From an uncultured SAR86 cluster bacterium (GTDB taxonomy: Bacteria; Pseudomonadota; Gammaproteobacteria; Magnimaribacterales; D2472), in the NCBI GenBank assembly GCA_902627055.1, contig CACOHS010000002.1, positions 68,380 to 132,379 on the forward strand: a stretch of DNA of 64,000 nt. Reading direction: 5' to 3'. The position numbers and the translations under genes were made by a program. How positions within the stretch are numbered: position 1 is the stretch's first letter; every line of letters begins with the position of its first letter. Positions 1-9,695 of this stretch are shown here, in pieces. A model generated the notes under the pieces. It was not told the DNA's origin and did not search any database. It saw only the letters and a list, made by a program, of their open reading frames with translations.

Positions 1-2125
1 TTTTTACCCAAGAGCCCTGAATATTATTGATTTTGCCGTTGAAAAGAATTCTTGCGACAGAATGAATTAAGATAGATTCTTTAAAAGTAGGTCCTGGTCT
101 TGCAAAACCTTTTCTATAAATAGGAGCTTCGTCAGCTACAAATGGTAAAGGAACAAACTCTGTTATTCCATTAGTTTCCAATTGAAGGTTATTTAATTTA
201 AGAAGATGATGAGCAACATGGGACATATTCTCAACATGACCAAACATCATTGTAGAAGTTGTGGGAAGTCCAACATAATGAGCAGTTTTGATTATTTCAA
301 TCCATTGAGATGTAGTTAGTTTATCAGGGCATATTTTTGATCTAATATCATCATGTAAAATTTCAGCTGCAGTTCCAGGAAGAGAATTCAGCCCAGCATT
401 TTTTAACTCTTCTAAAAATTCTTTAGCAGAAATATTTAATGTCTTTCTACCATGATCTATTTCCAGTGGAGAAAATGCATGAATGTGTACAGAGCTAGAA
501 ACTGATCTTATAGATTTAACTATTTCAATATATGTATGGCCCGTAAATTTTGGATGAATGCCGCCCTGCAAACAAACTTCTGTTGCACCTCTACTAATAG
601 CTTCTTGTGTTCTTCGTGCTATCTCATCATAAGAAATATTGTATGGCTTCCCTCTAAGATCATCGTGCCCTCTTCCTTTTGAGAAAGCACAAAAATTACA
701 TTTAAAAGAACATATATTTGTGTAGTTAATATTTCTATTTACTACAAAACTTATGTCCTTTCCAAAAACTTCCAATTTCTTATTATTTGCATAGTCAAGG
801 ATATATTGAAAATCTTTATCATTGGACTCTAATAGTCTTTGTAAATTCTCTACAGATGGGTTTGATTCAACCTCCTGAATGATCTGTTGAATATCAGAAT
901 TGCAGACATGCTTCGAATAAAATGGGATATGATCGCTTACTCCGGATTTCCAATTATCAGATCTAATTAATGACTTTGCATCAGTAATATTAAGCAATTT
1001 AGAAGCTATCAAAGGGGATGAGAACTCATTTAGATTTGTAAAATACTTTGGGTAAAGCGTCGCTCTTGCAACCAATGACTGATTAGAATGCAATGCTAAT
1101 TTACTTAACTTTTCTATTTCTGGCCATGGAGCTTCCGGATTTACATAGTCCTTAGTTACGGGAGAAATTCCTCCAAAATCATTGATACCAGATACAGTTA
1201 ATTTTTTAATATGCTCAGGATTTAAATTTGGGGGGACCTGTACACTGATATCACCAGGCAATATTAATCTTGCCATAGCAATTGTCCAAATTAGCTCATC
1301 AAATGATGGCTCAGGGGCATTTGCCATTAATGTATTTGGTTTTGGTTTGAAATTTTGAATAATAACTTCTTGAATATGATTAAATTGTTTATGCAATTCA
1401 GAAATTTCATAAAGAGATTCCAGTCTGTCTAGACGTGTCTCACCGATTCCAATCAAAATTCCCGTTGTAAATGGAACCTTTTGTTTACCAGCTTCTATTA
1501 GTGTCTGCATTCTAAATTCTGGTTCTTTATCAGGAGATCCGTAATGCGGCTGACCCTTTTCAGTGAGCTTTGATGATAATGATTCGACCATTAATCCCAT
1601 TGAGCCGCTTAATGGCTTTAATTCTGAAATTTCTTCAGATGTAAGACATCCTGAATTCAAATGAGGAATTAAGGAAGTTTCTTTTAAGACAGCATCAGCA
1701 CAAGCACCAAGGTATTCATTGGTTGTTTTAAAACCATTAATTTTTAACCAATCACGTGCAGCTTTGTATCTCAACTCGGGCTTATCTCCCAAGGTGAATA
1801 ATGCTTCATAACAACCCTTGCTCTCACCCTCTTTTGCAATGGAAACGACTTCTTCAATGGATAAGTATGGAGATTCAACTTTTTTTGGTGTTTTGGCAAA
1901 CGTGCAGTAATGACAAACATCCCTACACAAAAATGTTAATGGTATAAAAACTTTAGGTGAATAAGTGAGAGTATCTTTGAAGTAACATTTTTTTTTATCA
2001 TAAGCAGCCTCAATTAATGATTCTGACAAACAAATATTACTCAAAGCTTTCAATTCAGAAAATTTAATATTTTCTTGTTGAATTATCTTTGTTAGAGATA
2101 AATTAGATTGTTCTTGAATTTTCAA
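1..2125 (-). CDS. fbiC: FbiC-type fused 7,8-didemethyl-8-hydroxy-5-deazariboflavin synthase (CofG+CofH); 3' end outside window
   Basis: Absent from the ORF track because it runs off the left edge. Minus-strand translation from TTG at 2125 gives KIQEQSNLSLTKIIQ..., the radical-SAM motif CRDVCHYC, and near the edge ARPGPTFKESILIHSVARILFNGKINNIQGSWVK, typical of the CofH half. Confidence 0.9.
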   Translation of the reverse strand, partial: MKIQEQSNLSLTKIIQQENIKFSELKALSNICLSESLIEAAYDKKKCYFKDTLTYSPKVFIPLTFLCRDVCHYCTFAKTPKKVESPYLSIEEVVSIAKEGESKGCYEALFTLGDKPELRYKAARDWLKINGFKTTNEYLGACADAVLKETSLIPHLNSGCLTSEEISELKPLSGSMGLMVESLSSKLTEKGQPHYGSPDKEPEFRMQTLIEAGKQKVPFTTGILIGIGETRLDRLESLYEISELHKQFNHIQEVIIQNFKPKPNTLMANAPEPSFDELIWTIAMARLILPGDISVQVPPNLNPEHIKKLTVSGINDFGGISPVTKDYVNPEAPWPEIEKLSKLALHSNQSLVARATLYPKYFTNLNEFSSPLIASKLLNITDAKSLIRSDNWKSGVSDHIPFYSKHVCNSDIQQIIQEVESNPSVENLQRLLESNDKDFQYILDYANNKKLEVFGKDISFVVNRNINYTNICSFKCNFCAFSKGRGHDDLRGKPYNISYDEIARRTQEAISRGATEVCLQGGIHPKFTGHTYIEIVKSIRSVSSSVHIHAFSPLEIDHGRKTLNISAKEFLEELKNAGLNSLPGTAAEILHDDIRSKICPDKLTTSQWIEIIKTAHYVGLPTTSTMMFGHVENMSHVAHHLLKLNNLQLETNGITEFVPLPFVADEAPIYRKGFARPGPTFKESILIHSVARILFNGKINNIQGSWVK

Positions 2126-2129
2126 TTAT

Positions 2130-2705
2130 TTAACCATTAATGTATTTTACAAGTTTGAAGTAATCTTCCTCCGAGTCAAGATCATCTTGAAGCGTGCTTA
2201 AATTTATGTCTTGAAAGCTGATATTATTTTTTTTAAATTCTTCTGTAAAAAGATTATAGCTATTTAATCCAAATTTTAGCTTAAAATTTTGTGATGCCTC
2301 ATACATTAAGCAATTTGTACCATTTTTGTGAATATCTGAAACAATGCTCACTTTTTGATTTGCAAATTTATTCTTTAGTAAATGAAGGTCTAACTCATTA
2401 ATTCTTGGTAAGTCAGCATGCATAATTAGAATAGTTTCGTTTTTATTTTGGGATCTAATGGCTTCATTAAGTGCTTCATTTAAGGGTGAATTTGTATAAA
2501 AAGATTTAGCATCATCAAAGAGCAATTCCTTATCATTTGTAACAATAAAAATAGAATCGCATATATCTGAGTCCACTAAAGTCTTAACAGTGTGACGAGC
2601 CATTTTCTTAGCAAGATTAGATCTTTCAGATGAGCTTAGAATCTTAGATAACCTTTCTTTAGAAATCTTAAAATTTTTTATTGGTATAAATGCAGAAATT
2701 GCCAT
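2130..2705 (-). CDS. cofC: 2-phospho-L-lactate guanylyltransferase-type (CofC)
   Basis: N-term AFIPIKNFKISKERLS, position between cofD and fbiC. Confidence 0.85.
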   Translation of the reverse strand: MAISAFIPIKNFKISKERLSKILSSSERSNLAKKMARHTVKTLVDSDICDSIFIVTNDKELLFDDAKSFYTNSPLNEALNEAIRSQNKNETILIMHADLPRINELDLHLLKNKFANQKVSIVSDIHKNGTNCLMYEASQNFKLKFGLNSYNLFTEEFKKNNISFQDINLSTLQDDLDSEEDYFKLVKYING

Positions 2706-3635
2706 TTATTTTGCTTCAAGAACTTTTATTATATTTTCTGCAAGTTTGTTTTTAGAAAGTGTGTTATTCATTACTAAATTACTATGATGGACTTCGTAAC
2801 CTACTCCAGCAAGAAAGTCAGAATTTTCTTTATCAGCATTATCGATAAAAATTCTTTGAGAGTAATTTTTATAGAATTCCCCAATTGTATTGACGCTTAT
2901 CTCATGGCCAAGTTCGAGCATCATCTTCGCTGTTGGTCCTTTAAGAGATTTTGAATTTACGATTGGACTTATTACAGTAACCTTTTCAGGAAATTTCTTA
3001 AGATGATTTTGGAGGCTTGAAAGTTGCAGCATTGGATTAATACTTACATATGGATTTGATGGGCAAATAATGATTTCATCGAATGAGGACAAATCTATAT
3101 CTTTATTAAATTTTGCTTTATCAAGACCTTTAAAGACAAAATCAGTAACTGGAGGCTCGCATTTTAGTTTTACAAAGTATTCTTGAAAAGATAAAAGTCT
3201 ATTTTCAGTTTGGATATATGTTTCAACTGGCTCATCACTCATAGGAAAAATATATTGAGGTAAATTAAAAGAATGGCAAAGTTTCATAGTTGCCTCAGAA
3301 AGAGAGTTACCTGATTTAATTAATTTTGTTCTTTGAATATGGGTTGCTAAATCCTTGTCGCCAAGTTGAAACCAAGTTTCGCCATCCATATTAGCCAAGG
3401 CTGAAAGCATATTCCATGTTTCATCTTTTCTACCCCAGCCCTTAGAAACGTCTGATTCGCCAGAGAGGGTATACATTACGGTGTCTAAGTCTGGGCAAAT
3501 CTTTAGATTAAGATGAGTAAAATCATCTCCGGTATTTACAACAATAGCTAAGTTTTCTTCAGATAGTGTGTTTTTGAAGCCTAATGCAAGTTTAGCTCCA
3601 CCCACTCCTCCACAAAGCAAAAGATAATTTTTCAT
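2706..3635 (-). CDS. cofD: 2-phospho-L-lactate transferase-type (CofD/FbiA)
   Basis: LLCGGVGGAKLALGF, VNTGDDFTHLNLKICPDLDTVMYTL, CPSNPYVSINPML motifs. Confidence 0.93.
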   Translation of the reverse strand: MKNYLLLCGGVGGAKLALGFKNTLSEENLAIVVNTGDDFTHLNLKICPDLDTVMYTLSGESDVSKGWGRKDETWNMLSALANMDGETWFQLGDKDLATHIQRTKLIKSGNSLSEATMKLCHSFNLPQYIFPMSDEPVETYIQTENRLLSFQEYFVKLKCEPPVTDFVFKGLDKAKFNKDIDLSSFDEIIICPSNPYVSINPMLQLSSLQNHLKKFPEKVTVISPIVNSKSLKGPTAKMMLELGHEISVNTIGEFYKNYSQRIFIDNADKENSDFLAGVGYEVHHSNLVMNNTLSKNKLAENIIKVLEAK

Positions 3636-4396
3636 CTAAATAAATCCTCTTCCTCTGAGCGAATTAGTGTTTTTGCGTTCGCGGTATCACTTTGCATAAA
3701 TTTATAACCGCTAATTAGCACAACTGGTTTTTTTTGTGCGGCTTGGCCCATTAACAAAGATGATGCAGCAGCTAATTCATCAGCGATTGCAATTTGAGTA
3801 AATTTAAGTGTATTGCCATAAAGATCTTTATTGCCTCTTTCATCAATAAGGCATTCAATATTATGGCTTCCAATTGTAAAGCCTACTATCCCATTTCTAA
3901 ATGGTCTGCCCATGGTATCTGTAATAATTACTGATATATTTTTTTTGAAGTGCTTAGATAAAGATTCGGATAATTTTTTAGCAGATAGATCTGGATCTTC
4001 CGGCAGCAACAATACAATATCTTTTTCTTGATCAATATTTGACCTATCAATGCCTGCATTGGCATGAATAAATCCAAGCTTATGTTCAACAATTAATACC
4101 CCCATTCTATATCTAACAACTTTTTTTGATTCGTTTAATATTGCCTGAATAAAATTTGGTTCTTTTGCAAGTTTTTTAGATAATTCTATAGCTTCTTTTG
4201 AAGGGGGAATATTAGAAATATCTAGGTATCTATCTTCTGATTTTGAAACAACTTTCTGAGCTATTGCAAAAACATCACCATCATTAATATCAATCGATTC
4301 CTTTTTAACAGAGTCTATGATTAATTGAGATAAGTTATCTCCTGGTTGAATCAGCGGAATAGTCTCTAGCGCTTTGAGATTAATAGATTTGATAAT
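3632..4396 (-). CDS. cofE: Coenzyme F420-0:L-glutamate ligase (CofE), single-domain; non-canonical AUU/AUC start inferred
   Basis: Track ORF (3632-4105) is N-terminally truncated. The same frame stays open to 4396 and encodes IIKSINLKALETIPLIQPGDNLSQLI...FAIAQKVVSKSEDRYLDIS...; an in-frame TAA sits immediately upstream and there is no ATG/GTG/TTG before the conserved IPLIQPGD block. Confidence 0.85.
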   Translation of the reverse strand: MIKSINLKALETIPLIQPGDNLSQLIIDSVKKESIDINDGDVFAIAQKVVSKSEDRYLDISNIPPSKEAIELSKKLAKEPNFIQAILNESKKVVRYRMGVLIVEHKLGFIHANAGIDRSNIDQEKDIVLLLPEDPDLSAKKLSESLSKHFKKNISVIITDTMGRPFRNGIVGFTIGSHNIECLIDERGNKDLYGNTLKFTQIAIADELAAASSLLMGQAAQKKPVVLISGYKFMQSDTANAKTLIRSEEEDLFR

Positions 4397-4407
4397 TTAT
4401 CCAGTAT

Positions 4408-5040
4408 TTAATGTCCGGTAATCTTAATACCAGAGTGTGCGAGTGAGTGTTTCTTATTAATTGCAATTAAAATTGAAGTTAATGACTCTGCTGCTGCTGA
4501 ATTACATAATGGTCCAGCATGCCATGCAGTCAAACCAGCATCCTCTGCAAGAGATATTACCGTGCTTCTAGCGTCTATAAAATCGCCAGCAACTAATACA
4601 TCGCACTCAATATCAGCATCGGTTTGCAACAATTCAGCTGAAATGTTTTGAAATGCAGAAACTACAATTGTGTTTTCACCAAGAATCGACTGAGCTTTCA
4701 AAGCCGCTGACCCCTCTTGAGGTAATTGGACGCGCATTACCTTTGGAGGCATTAAGGGAACTGTGGCATCTATCATTATTTTTTTATCTAGTGCATTACC
4801 TATACTTTTCAAAGTATTTTCTTGGTGTGCAAATGGAACAGTTAAACAAGCAAGCTCACAAGATTTTGCAGCATCTTCATTTAACATGCCCGAGGAAGTG
4901 GGTAAATTTAGTCCCTTTGCAGATTCTTGAGCTTTACCTAAATCACGGCTTCCAATTAATATGTCATGACCAGCTTTTATCCATCTTGAAGCCAAACCCT
5001 TGCCCAGTGAGCCAGTTCCACCAAGAATAGCTATTTTCAT
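4408..5040 (-). CDS. npdG: NADPH-dependent F420 reductase
   Basis: MKIAILGGTGSLGKGLASRWIKAGHDILIGSRD Rossmann motif, in operon with cof genes. Confidence 0.9.
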   Translation of the reverse strand: MKIAILGGTGSLGKGLASRWIKAGHDILIGSRDLGKAQESAKGLNLPTSSGMLNEDAAKSCELACLTVPFAHQENTLKSIGNALDKKIMIDATVPLMPPKVMRVQLPQEGSAALKAQSILGENTIVVSAFQNISAELLQTDADIECDVLVAGDFIDARSTVISLAEDAGLTAWHAGPLCNSAAAESLTSILIAINKKHSLAHSGIKITGH

Positions 5041-5174
5041 TGAAATTCTCCTATTTATTATTGAAAACTATTATACAAATTTATTTACAAGTCATTGCTG
5101 ATAAAAAAGAAAAATTTGTTAATTTTACTTATCGGTTCATAATTTATAATTACGGTAAACTAATAAAGTTGAGA

Positions 5175-5939
5175 ATGATAAATCTTAAAAATAAATCAAT
5201 AGTAGTGACTGGGGGAACCAGAGGTATTGGAGCTGAAATAACTAAGACCTTTTTAAGGCATAATGCAGCAGTCTTTATTCTTGCAAGACAAAAACCTAAA
5301 AAATTAATACAGGCAAAAGGAAATAAAGCTATATTCGTAGAATGTGATATCAGAGATATTAATTCTATAGATGCTGCAGTAAAAAATATTAAAACCAATA
5401 CAAAATCTATCGATGCATTAATTAATAATGCTGGAGGTGCTCCGTTAGTAAATTCCTTGACAGCATCAAATAGGTTTCATGAGGCCATAATTGATTTAAA
5501 TCTGACCGCTCCATTAAATGTAAGCCAAAGATTTGCAAAAATTATGATCAAACAAAAAAGTGTTTCCAACATAATAAATATTTCAAGCGTTACAGCCAAT
5601 AGACCAACCCCTGGAAGTGCTGCTTATGGCGCAGCAAAAGGCGGACTTGTAAATCTAACAAAAACTTTAGCAGTTGAATGGGCTCCAAAAATAAAAGTTA
5701 ATAGTATAGTAGTTGGTTATATTGAGACTGATAACTCAATAATTCATTACGGAAGTAAAAAAGAAATGAATAAAATTGCTAAAACCATTCCCATGAAAAG
5801 AATGGGTAAACCATCTGATATTGCAAACGCGTGTTTATTCTTTGTCTCAGATCTTTCAGAATGGGTAACAGGCGCGTCTCTAGACGTTCATGGAGGTGGA
5901 GAAAAGCCAAGCTATCTTGAAGTTGCTAAACCAAAATAA
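5175..5939 (+). CDS. SDR-family oxidoreductase
   Basis: TGGTRGIGAEIT, NNAGG, YGAAKGG; start corrected to internal ATG (MINLKNKSIVVTGG). Confidence 0.9.
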   Translation: MINLKNKSIVVTGGTRGIGAEITKTFLRHNAAVFILARQKPKKLIQAKGNKAIFVECDIRDINSIDAAVKNIKTNTKSIDALINNAGGAPLVNSLTASNRFHEAIIDLNLTAPLNVSQRFAKIMIKQKSVSNIINISSVTANRPTPGSAAYGAAKGGLVNLTKTLAVEWAPKIKVNSIVVGYIETDNSIIHYGSKKEMNKIAKTIPMKRMGKPSDIANACLFFVSDLSEWVTGASLDVHGGGEKPSYLEVAKPK

Positions 5940-5943
5940 AATT

Positions 5944-7470
5944 TTACCCAAATAGTTTTCTTACTAATCTGTTTCCCCAGAAAATCTTAAGTGCACCTTT
6001 TAGTTGCTCAAAAGATTTATCTGTATAAGGATATGCAGATGCTGATTTCTTTCCAATAATGATTGGCATGGCATGGGCATATGCTAGTAAGCCCTCCTCT
6101 CCATTAACTACTCCTAAACCACTTTCTTTAACGCCCCCAAAAGGAACCTCATTAACACCATAGCTCATTGCCATGTCGTTTACAGAACATGCTCCTGTTT
6201 CAATAGATTGTGCTAATTTTTTTCCTTTGACTAAATCTTTAGTCCATACATTCCCATTCAATCCATAATGAGATTGATTGGCTAGCATTAAAGCCTCCTC
6301 TTCAGAGCTAACTTTCATTATTGAAATAATAGGTCCAAAAGTTTCATCTTTCATAATCTTCATTTCATGAGTTACTTCGGTCAAAACCGTTGGTTCAAAA
6401 TATAGTCCATCAAAATTAGGATTGCGCTTTCCTCCAACAAGAACTTTTGCCCCTTTATCTATTGCATCTTTTACATGATCCTCAATTATTTCTATTTGTT
6501 TATCCCAAAAAGTTGGGCCAACATCACCTTTACAATCATTTGATTGGATTAATGTCTTTGTAATAGAAACAACTTCATCGACAAATTCATCGTATATATC
6601 ATCCATGACATAAATTCTTTCTGTGCCGCAGCAATACTGTCCAGCATTCATACATGAACCCACAACTGCCCCACTGGCTGCGTCCTTAACATCTGCATCT
6701 GAGCAAACGATCATTGCATCTTTGCCACCCAATTCTAGACTATAAGGAATTAACATCTCTCCACATTTGGTAGCAATTTTCTTGCCTGTAGCAACACTTC
6801 CAGTAAAAGATACCTTATCAGGACCATGATCAATTAATTCAGCGCCTGTTTCACCATCTCCAATTATAGTTTGAACTAAATGAGCTGGAGCTTCTGCCAA
6901 TGCAAATATCTCCTCAACCAAAGCCCCAGACATTGGTGTTACCTCAGAAGGTTTGACAACAACACTATTACCGCATAAAACAGCTTGAATCACAGGATTA
7001 ATTGATAAGATGAATGGTCCATTCCAAGGAGTAATAACTGCAACCACCCCTCTAGGTTTGTAGGTAATAATTGTTTTTTTTAAAAACTGCATGGGTCCAT
7101 GCATTTTTATTTTTTTATCAGATAACCATTTTTTAGCTCTTTTTGCATAAAAAACCAATGAGTCTACAGCTGAAAAAACTTCCATTGCCATAGCCTCTTG
7201 TTGGGGCTTACCTGTCTCCCTCATAACAACTTCCATGATTCTATCCTGTTGCTGGATAACAACATCAGCAACTTTATGCATTAATTCAACTCGCTCTTTG
7301 AGGGATGTTTTTTTCCATTCACTTTGTGCAATTTTTGCCTGCGTCATAATTTTTGAAATATCTTCAGAAGATGTGCATTCATAGGTGTCAATGTGGGACA
7401 GATCAACTGGACTTTGTAAGCTTAATAATTTTTGACCAGTTTCAGATTTTGAAATAGAAAAAATAGCCAT
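5944..7470 (-). CDS. NAD(P)-dependent aldehyde dehydrogenase
   Basis: ITPWNGPF, FTGSVATGKKIA, LELGGKDAMIV, NAGQYCCGTERIYV motifs. Confidence 0.95.
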   Translation of the reverse strand: MAIFSISKSETGQKLLSLQSPVDLSHIDTYECTSSEDISKIMTQAKIAQSEWKKTSLKERVELMHKVADVVIQQQDRIMEVVMRETGKPQQEAMAMEVFSAVDSLVFYAKRAKKWLSDKKIKMHGPMQFLKKTIITYKPRGVVAVITPWNGPFILSINPVIQAVLCGNSVVVKPSEVTPMSGALVEEIFALAEAPAHLVQTIIGDGETGAELIDHGPDKVSFTGSVATGKKIATKCGEMLIPYSLELGGKDAMIVCSDADVKDAASGAVVGSCMNAGQYCCGTERIYVMDDIYDEFVDEVVSITKTLIQSNDCKGDVGPTFWDKQIEIIEDHVKDAIDKGAKVLVGGKRNPNFDGLYFEPTVLTEVTHEMKIMKDETFGPIISIMKVSSEEEALMLANQSHYGLNGNVWTKDLVKGKKLAQSIETGACSVNDMAMSYGVNEVPFGGVKESGLGVVNGEEGLLAYAHAMPIIIGKKSASAYPYTDKSFEQLKGALKIFWGNRLVRKLFG

Positions 7471-8540
7471 TAGAGTTCCTTAAGTTTTGCTTCTAGCATT
7501 GGTGTTACGTGATTATTGATGTGCGCGTTCATGCCTAGCGGCATCATTTCATAATGCTCCAATTTACGGACGACTTTAACCATTATCACAGTGAATTTGT
7601 ATAGAGCCAAGATATAATAATAATCAAAATTTTCTGCACTAAAACCTGTTAGAGCTTCCCATTTAGCTATTGTTGCAACCGGACCAGGAAAACCGCTTAG
7701 ACGGTCAACATGAACTCCTTTTGAATTACAATCATCAATAGCTATCCCCCATGCGAGATCAATACATGGGTCACCTAGAGCAGCCATTTCCCAATCTAAA
7801 ACAGCAGAAACTTTTCCATCAGAGGTATACATAATATTTGCACACCTACAGTCTCCCCATAATATAGAAGCTTGATTAGGAGATGGTTTATTTGCTTTTA
7901 ACCATTCACGTGCCTCATCAGCAACTGGATGAGCTTCTCCATCCATCGCCCACTCATGAAAATCAAAATAATAATTTAATTCTTGATCAAGATAATCCTC
8001 TGATAGTTTTGGCCTATTAAGAAATTCAAAATCGCCACTTGTTATATCCACTTGATGAATTTTAGCCATTTGCTCAACCCATCCCCACCAAATATTCTCT
8101 CTAACTTCTTCCGATGAGTCTGCAACCCAGCCTTCTTGATGGAATGGAGGATTATCAGAGGGCGCATCACCTTTAGCCATTTCCATCACGTAAAATGATG
8201 TGCCAAAAATATCATCGCTTGGTTCATACCAAAGAACTTTTGGAACTTTGACATCATGATCGGCCAACTTATGCATAATCAGATATTGTTTATGAATATC
8301 GTAATCAGGGAAAACAAAAAAACCCTCTGGATAAAACCTTAGAACCATGCCGGTTTTAATTTGCTTTTCCTCTGTTTTATATTCCACATTAAAGCTTAAT
8401 GTTTCATTTGAAAATCCCGTATTCTCTGGCCCACCTAATAACTCAACATTTAAGTCGGTGGCATCAACTAACTTGGATTCAAGCCATTTTGTAAATATAA
8501 CCTTTGTTTGATCTAAATCTCTCTCTTGTGGCTTTGGCAT
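7470..8540 (-). CDS. APH-family phosphotransferase (ACAD10/11-like kinase type)
   Basis: ILWGDCRCANIMYTSDGKVSAVLDWEMAALGDPCIDLAW. Confidence 0.9.
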   Translation of the reverse strand: MPKPQERDLDQTKVIFTKWLESKLVDATDLNVELLGGPENTGFSNETLSFNVEYKTEEKQIKTGMVLRFYPEGFFVFPDYDIHKQYLIMHKLADHDVKVPKVLWYEPSDDIFGTSFYVMEMAKGDAPSDNPPFHQEGWVADSSEEVRENIWWGWVEQMAKIHQVDITSGDFEFLNRPKLSEDYLDQELNYYFDFHEWAMDGEAHPVADEAREWLKANKPSPNQASILWGDCRCANIMYTSDGKVSAVLDWEMAALGDPCIDLAWGIAIDDCNSKGVHVDRLSGFPGPVATIAKWEALTGFSAENFDYYYILALYKFTVIMVKVVRKLEHYEMMPLGMNAHINNHVTPMLEAKLKEL

Positions 8541-8606
8541 TCTATTTTTTATTCATTGATTAAACATCAACCATAATATAAATTTAATTAATTACAAAGA
8601 AAAAAT

Positions 8607-9695
8607 ATGGCAGATTTATTTAAACAAAAATGGGATGCTTTCTGTGACAACTTAAAAGATGTTGGGTCCATTATTGAATCGGAATCATCCCTTAGTGAAA
8701 TTGATCAAGCTGAAGGATACAGATATTTGCTTAGATTGATGCGCCTGTCATTAGAAATGAATTTGGAACATTCAAATCCAACTTCACCATCTTTCTATAA
8801 TCTTTCTCACGAAACCGCAAAAATAGGTGCTGATAATCCAGATAATATTTATTTAAATGCAAACATTGATGGTGAGCAAGCCTATGAAATATATGGAAAC
8901 ATTGGTGAACTAGATTACTTAAGTTTTGGAATCAAAGAAAACAGATACAGTAAAGATGGAACTATGCTCTCTTTAGGTGAAATTGATATGAGAGATATGG
9001 AGATAGAAAATTCTGGAGATTTTATTCTATATCTTGGAGGCGATGAAACTCCTAAGAATTATTTACCTATGCCCAAAAATGCAAACATGCTTATAGTACG
9101 TCAAACCTATAAAAATAGAATAAAACAAACTCATGCAAAAATTAATATTAAAAATGTAGGTTTAGCACCTATCCCTGATCTTTTAACAACAGAAAAACTT
9201 AACGACCAACTCAATCAAACTCTAGCATTTGTGAGTGGGACAGCGTCTACATTTTTAAAGTGGGTAAAAGAATTTAAACTTAATCATAAAAACTCTCTTC
9301 CTCTTGGCGATCAAAGCTTTTTTCAAGCAGCTGGTGGAGATCCTAAAATTTGTTATTTACATGGATACTATGACTTCAATAATGATGAATGCATGCAAAT
9401 AACAACTGATATTCCAGAATGTGAGTATTGGAATTTTCAATTAGAAAATTACTGGATGGAATCTCTAGATTACCGACATTATCCAATACATATTAATAAT
9501 GCATCTGCAACTCTTGAGGATGATAACTCAATTATTATTACTGTCAGTCACTCTCCAATTAATGTAAAAAATAACCTTATTACAGAAGGTAGAAATAATG
9601 GTGCAATGCTCTTGAGATGGATTGGTTCAAGCAGTAACCCAATCCCTGAGGTTAAAATAAAGAAAATTGAATCTATCGAGATAAACTCATGTTGA
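8607..9695 (+). CDS. DUF1214-domain protein
   Basis: C-terminal ECEYWNFQLENYWMESLDYR...NAMLLRWI-type architecture; family call from memory. Confidence 0.65.
   Translation: MADLFKQKWDAFCDNLKDVGSIIESESSLSEIDQAEGYRYLLRLMRLSLEMNLEHSNPTSPSFYNLSHETAKIGADNPDNIYLNANIDGEQAYEIYGNIGELDYLSFGIKENRYSKDGTMLSLGEIDMRDMEIENSGDFILYLGGDETPKNYLPMPKNANMLIVRQTYKNRIKQTHAKINIKNVGLAPIPDLLTTEKLNDQLNQTLAFVSGTASTFLKWVKEFKLNHKNSLPLGDQSFFQAAGGDPKICYLHGYYDFNNDECMQITTDIPECEYWNFQLENYWMESLDYRHYPIHINNASATLEDDNSIIITVSHSPINVKNNLITEGRNNGAMLLRWIGSSSNPIPEVKIKKIESIEINSC

Noticed and set aside
3632-4105. cofE as a truncated gene or pseudogene (157-aa ORF)
   Set aside because: The N-terminal half is present in the same frame with conserved CofE residues; only the start codon is non-canonical.
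4653-5030. 125-aa plus-strand ORF
   Set aside because: Antisense to npdG, composition not protein-like; same judgement for most 60-95-aa antisense track ORFs (e.g. 3831-4031, 11755-11955, 41444-41629, 46472-46705, 61756-62034).
5040-5174. 45-residue N-terminal extension of the SDR ORF
   Set aside because: Low-complexity AT-rich upstream sequence; SDR fold begins at MINLKNKSIVVTGG (5175).
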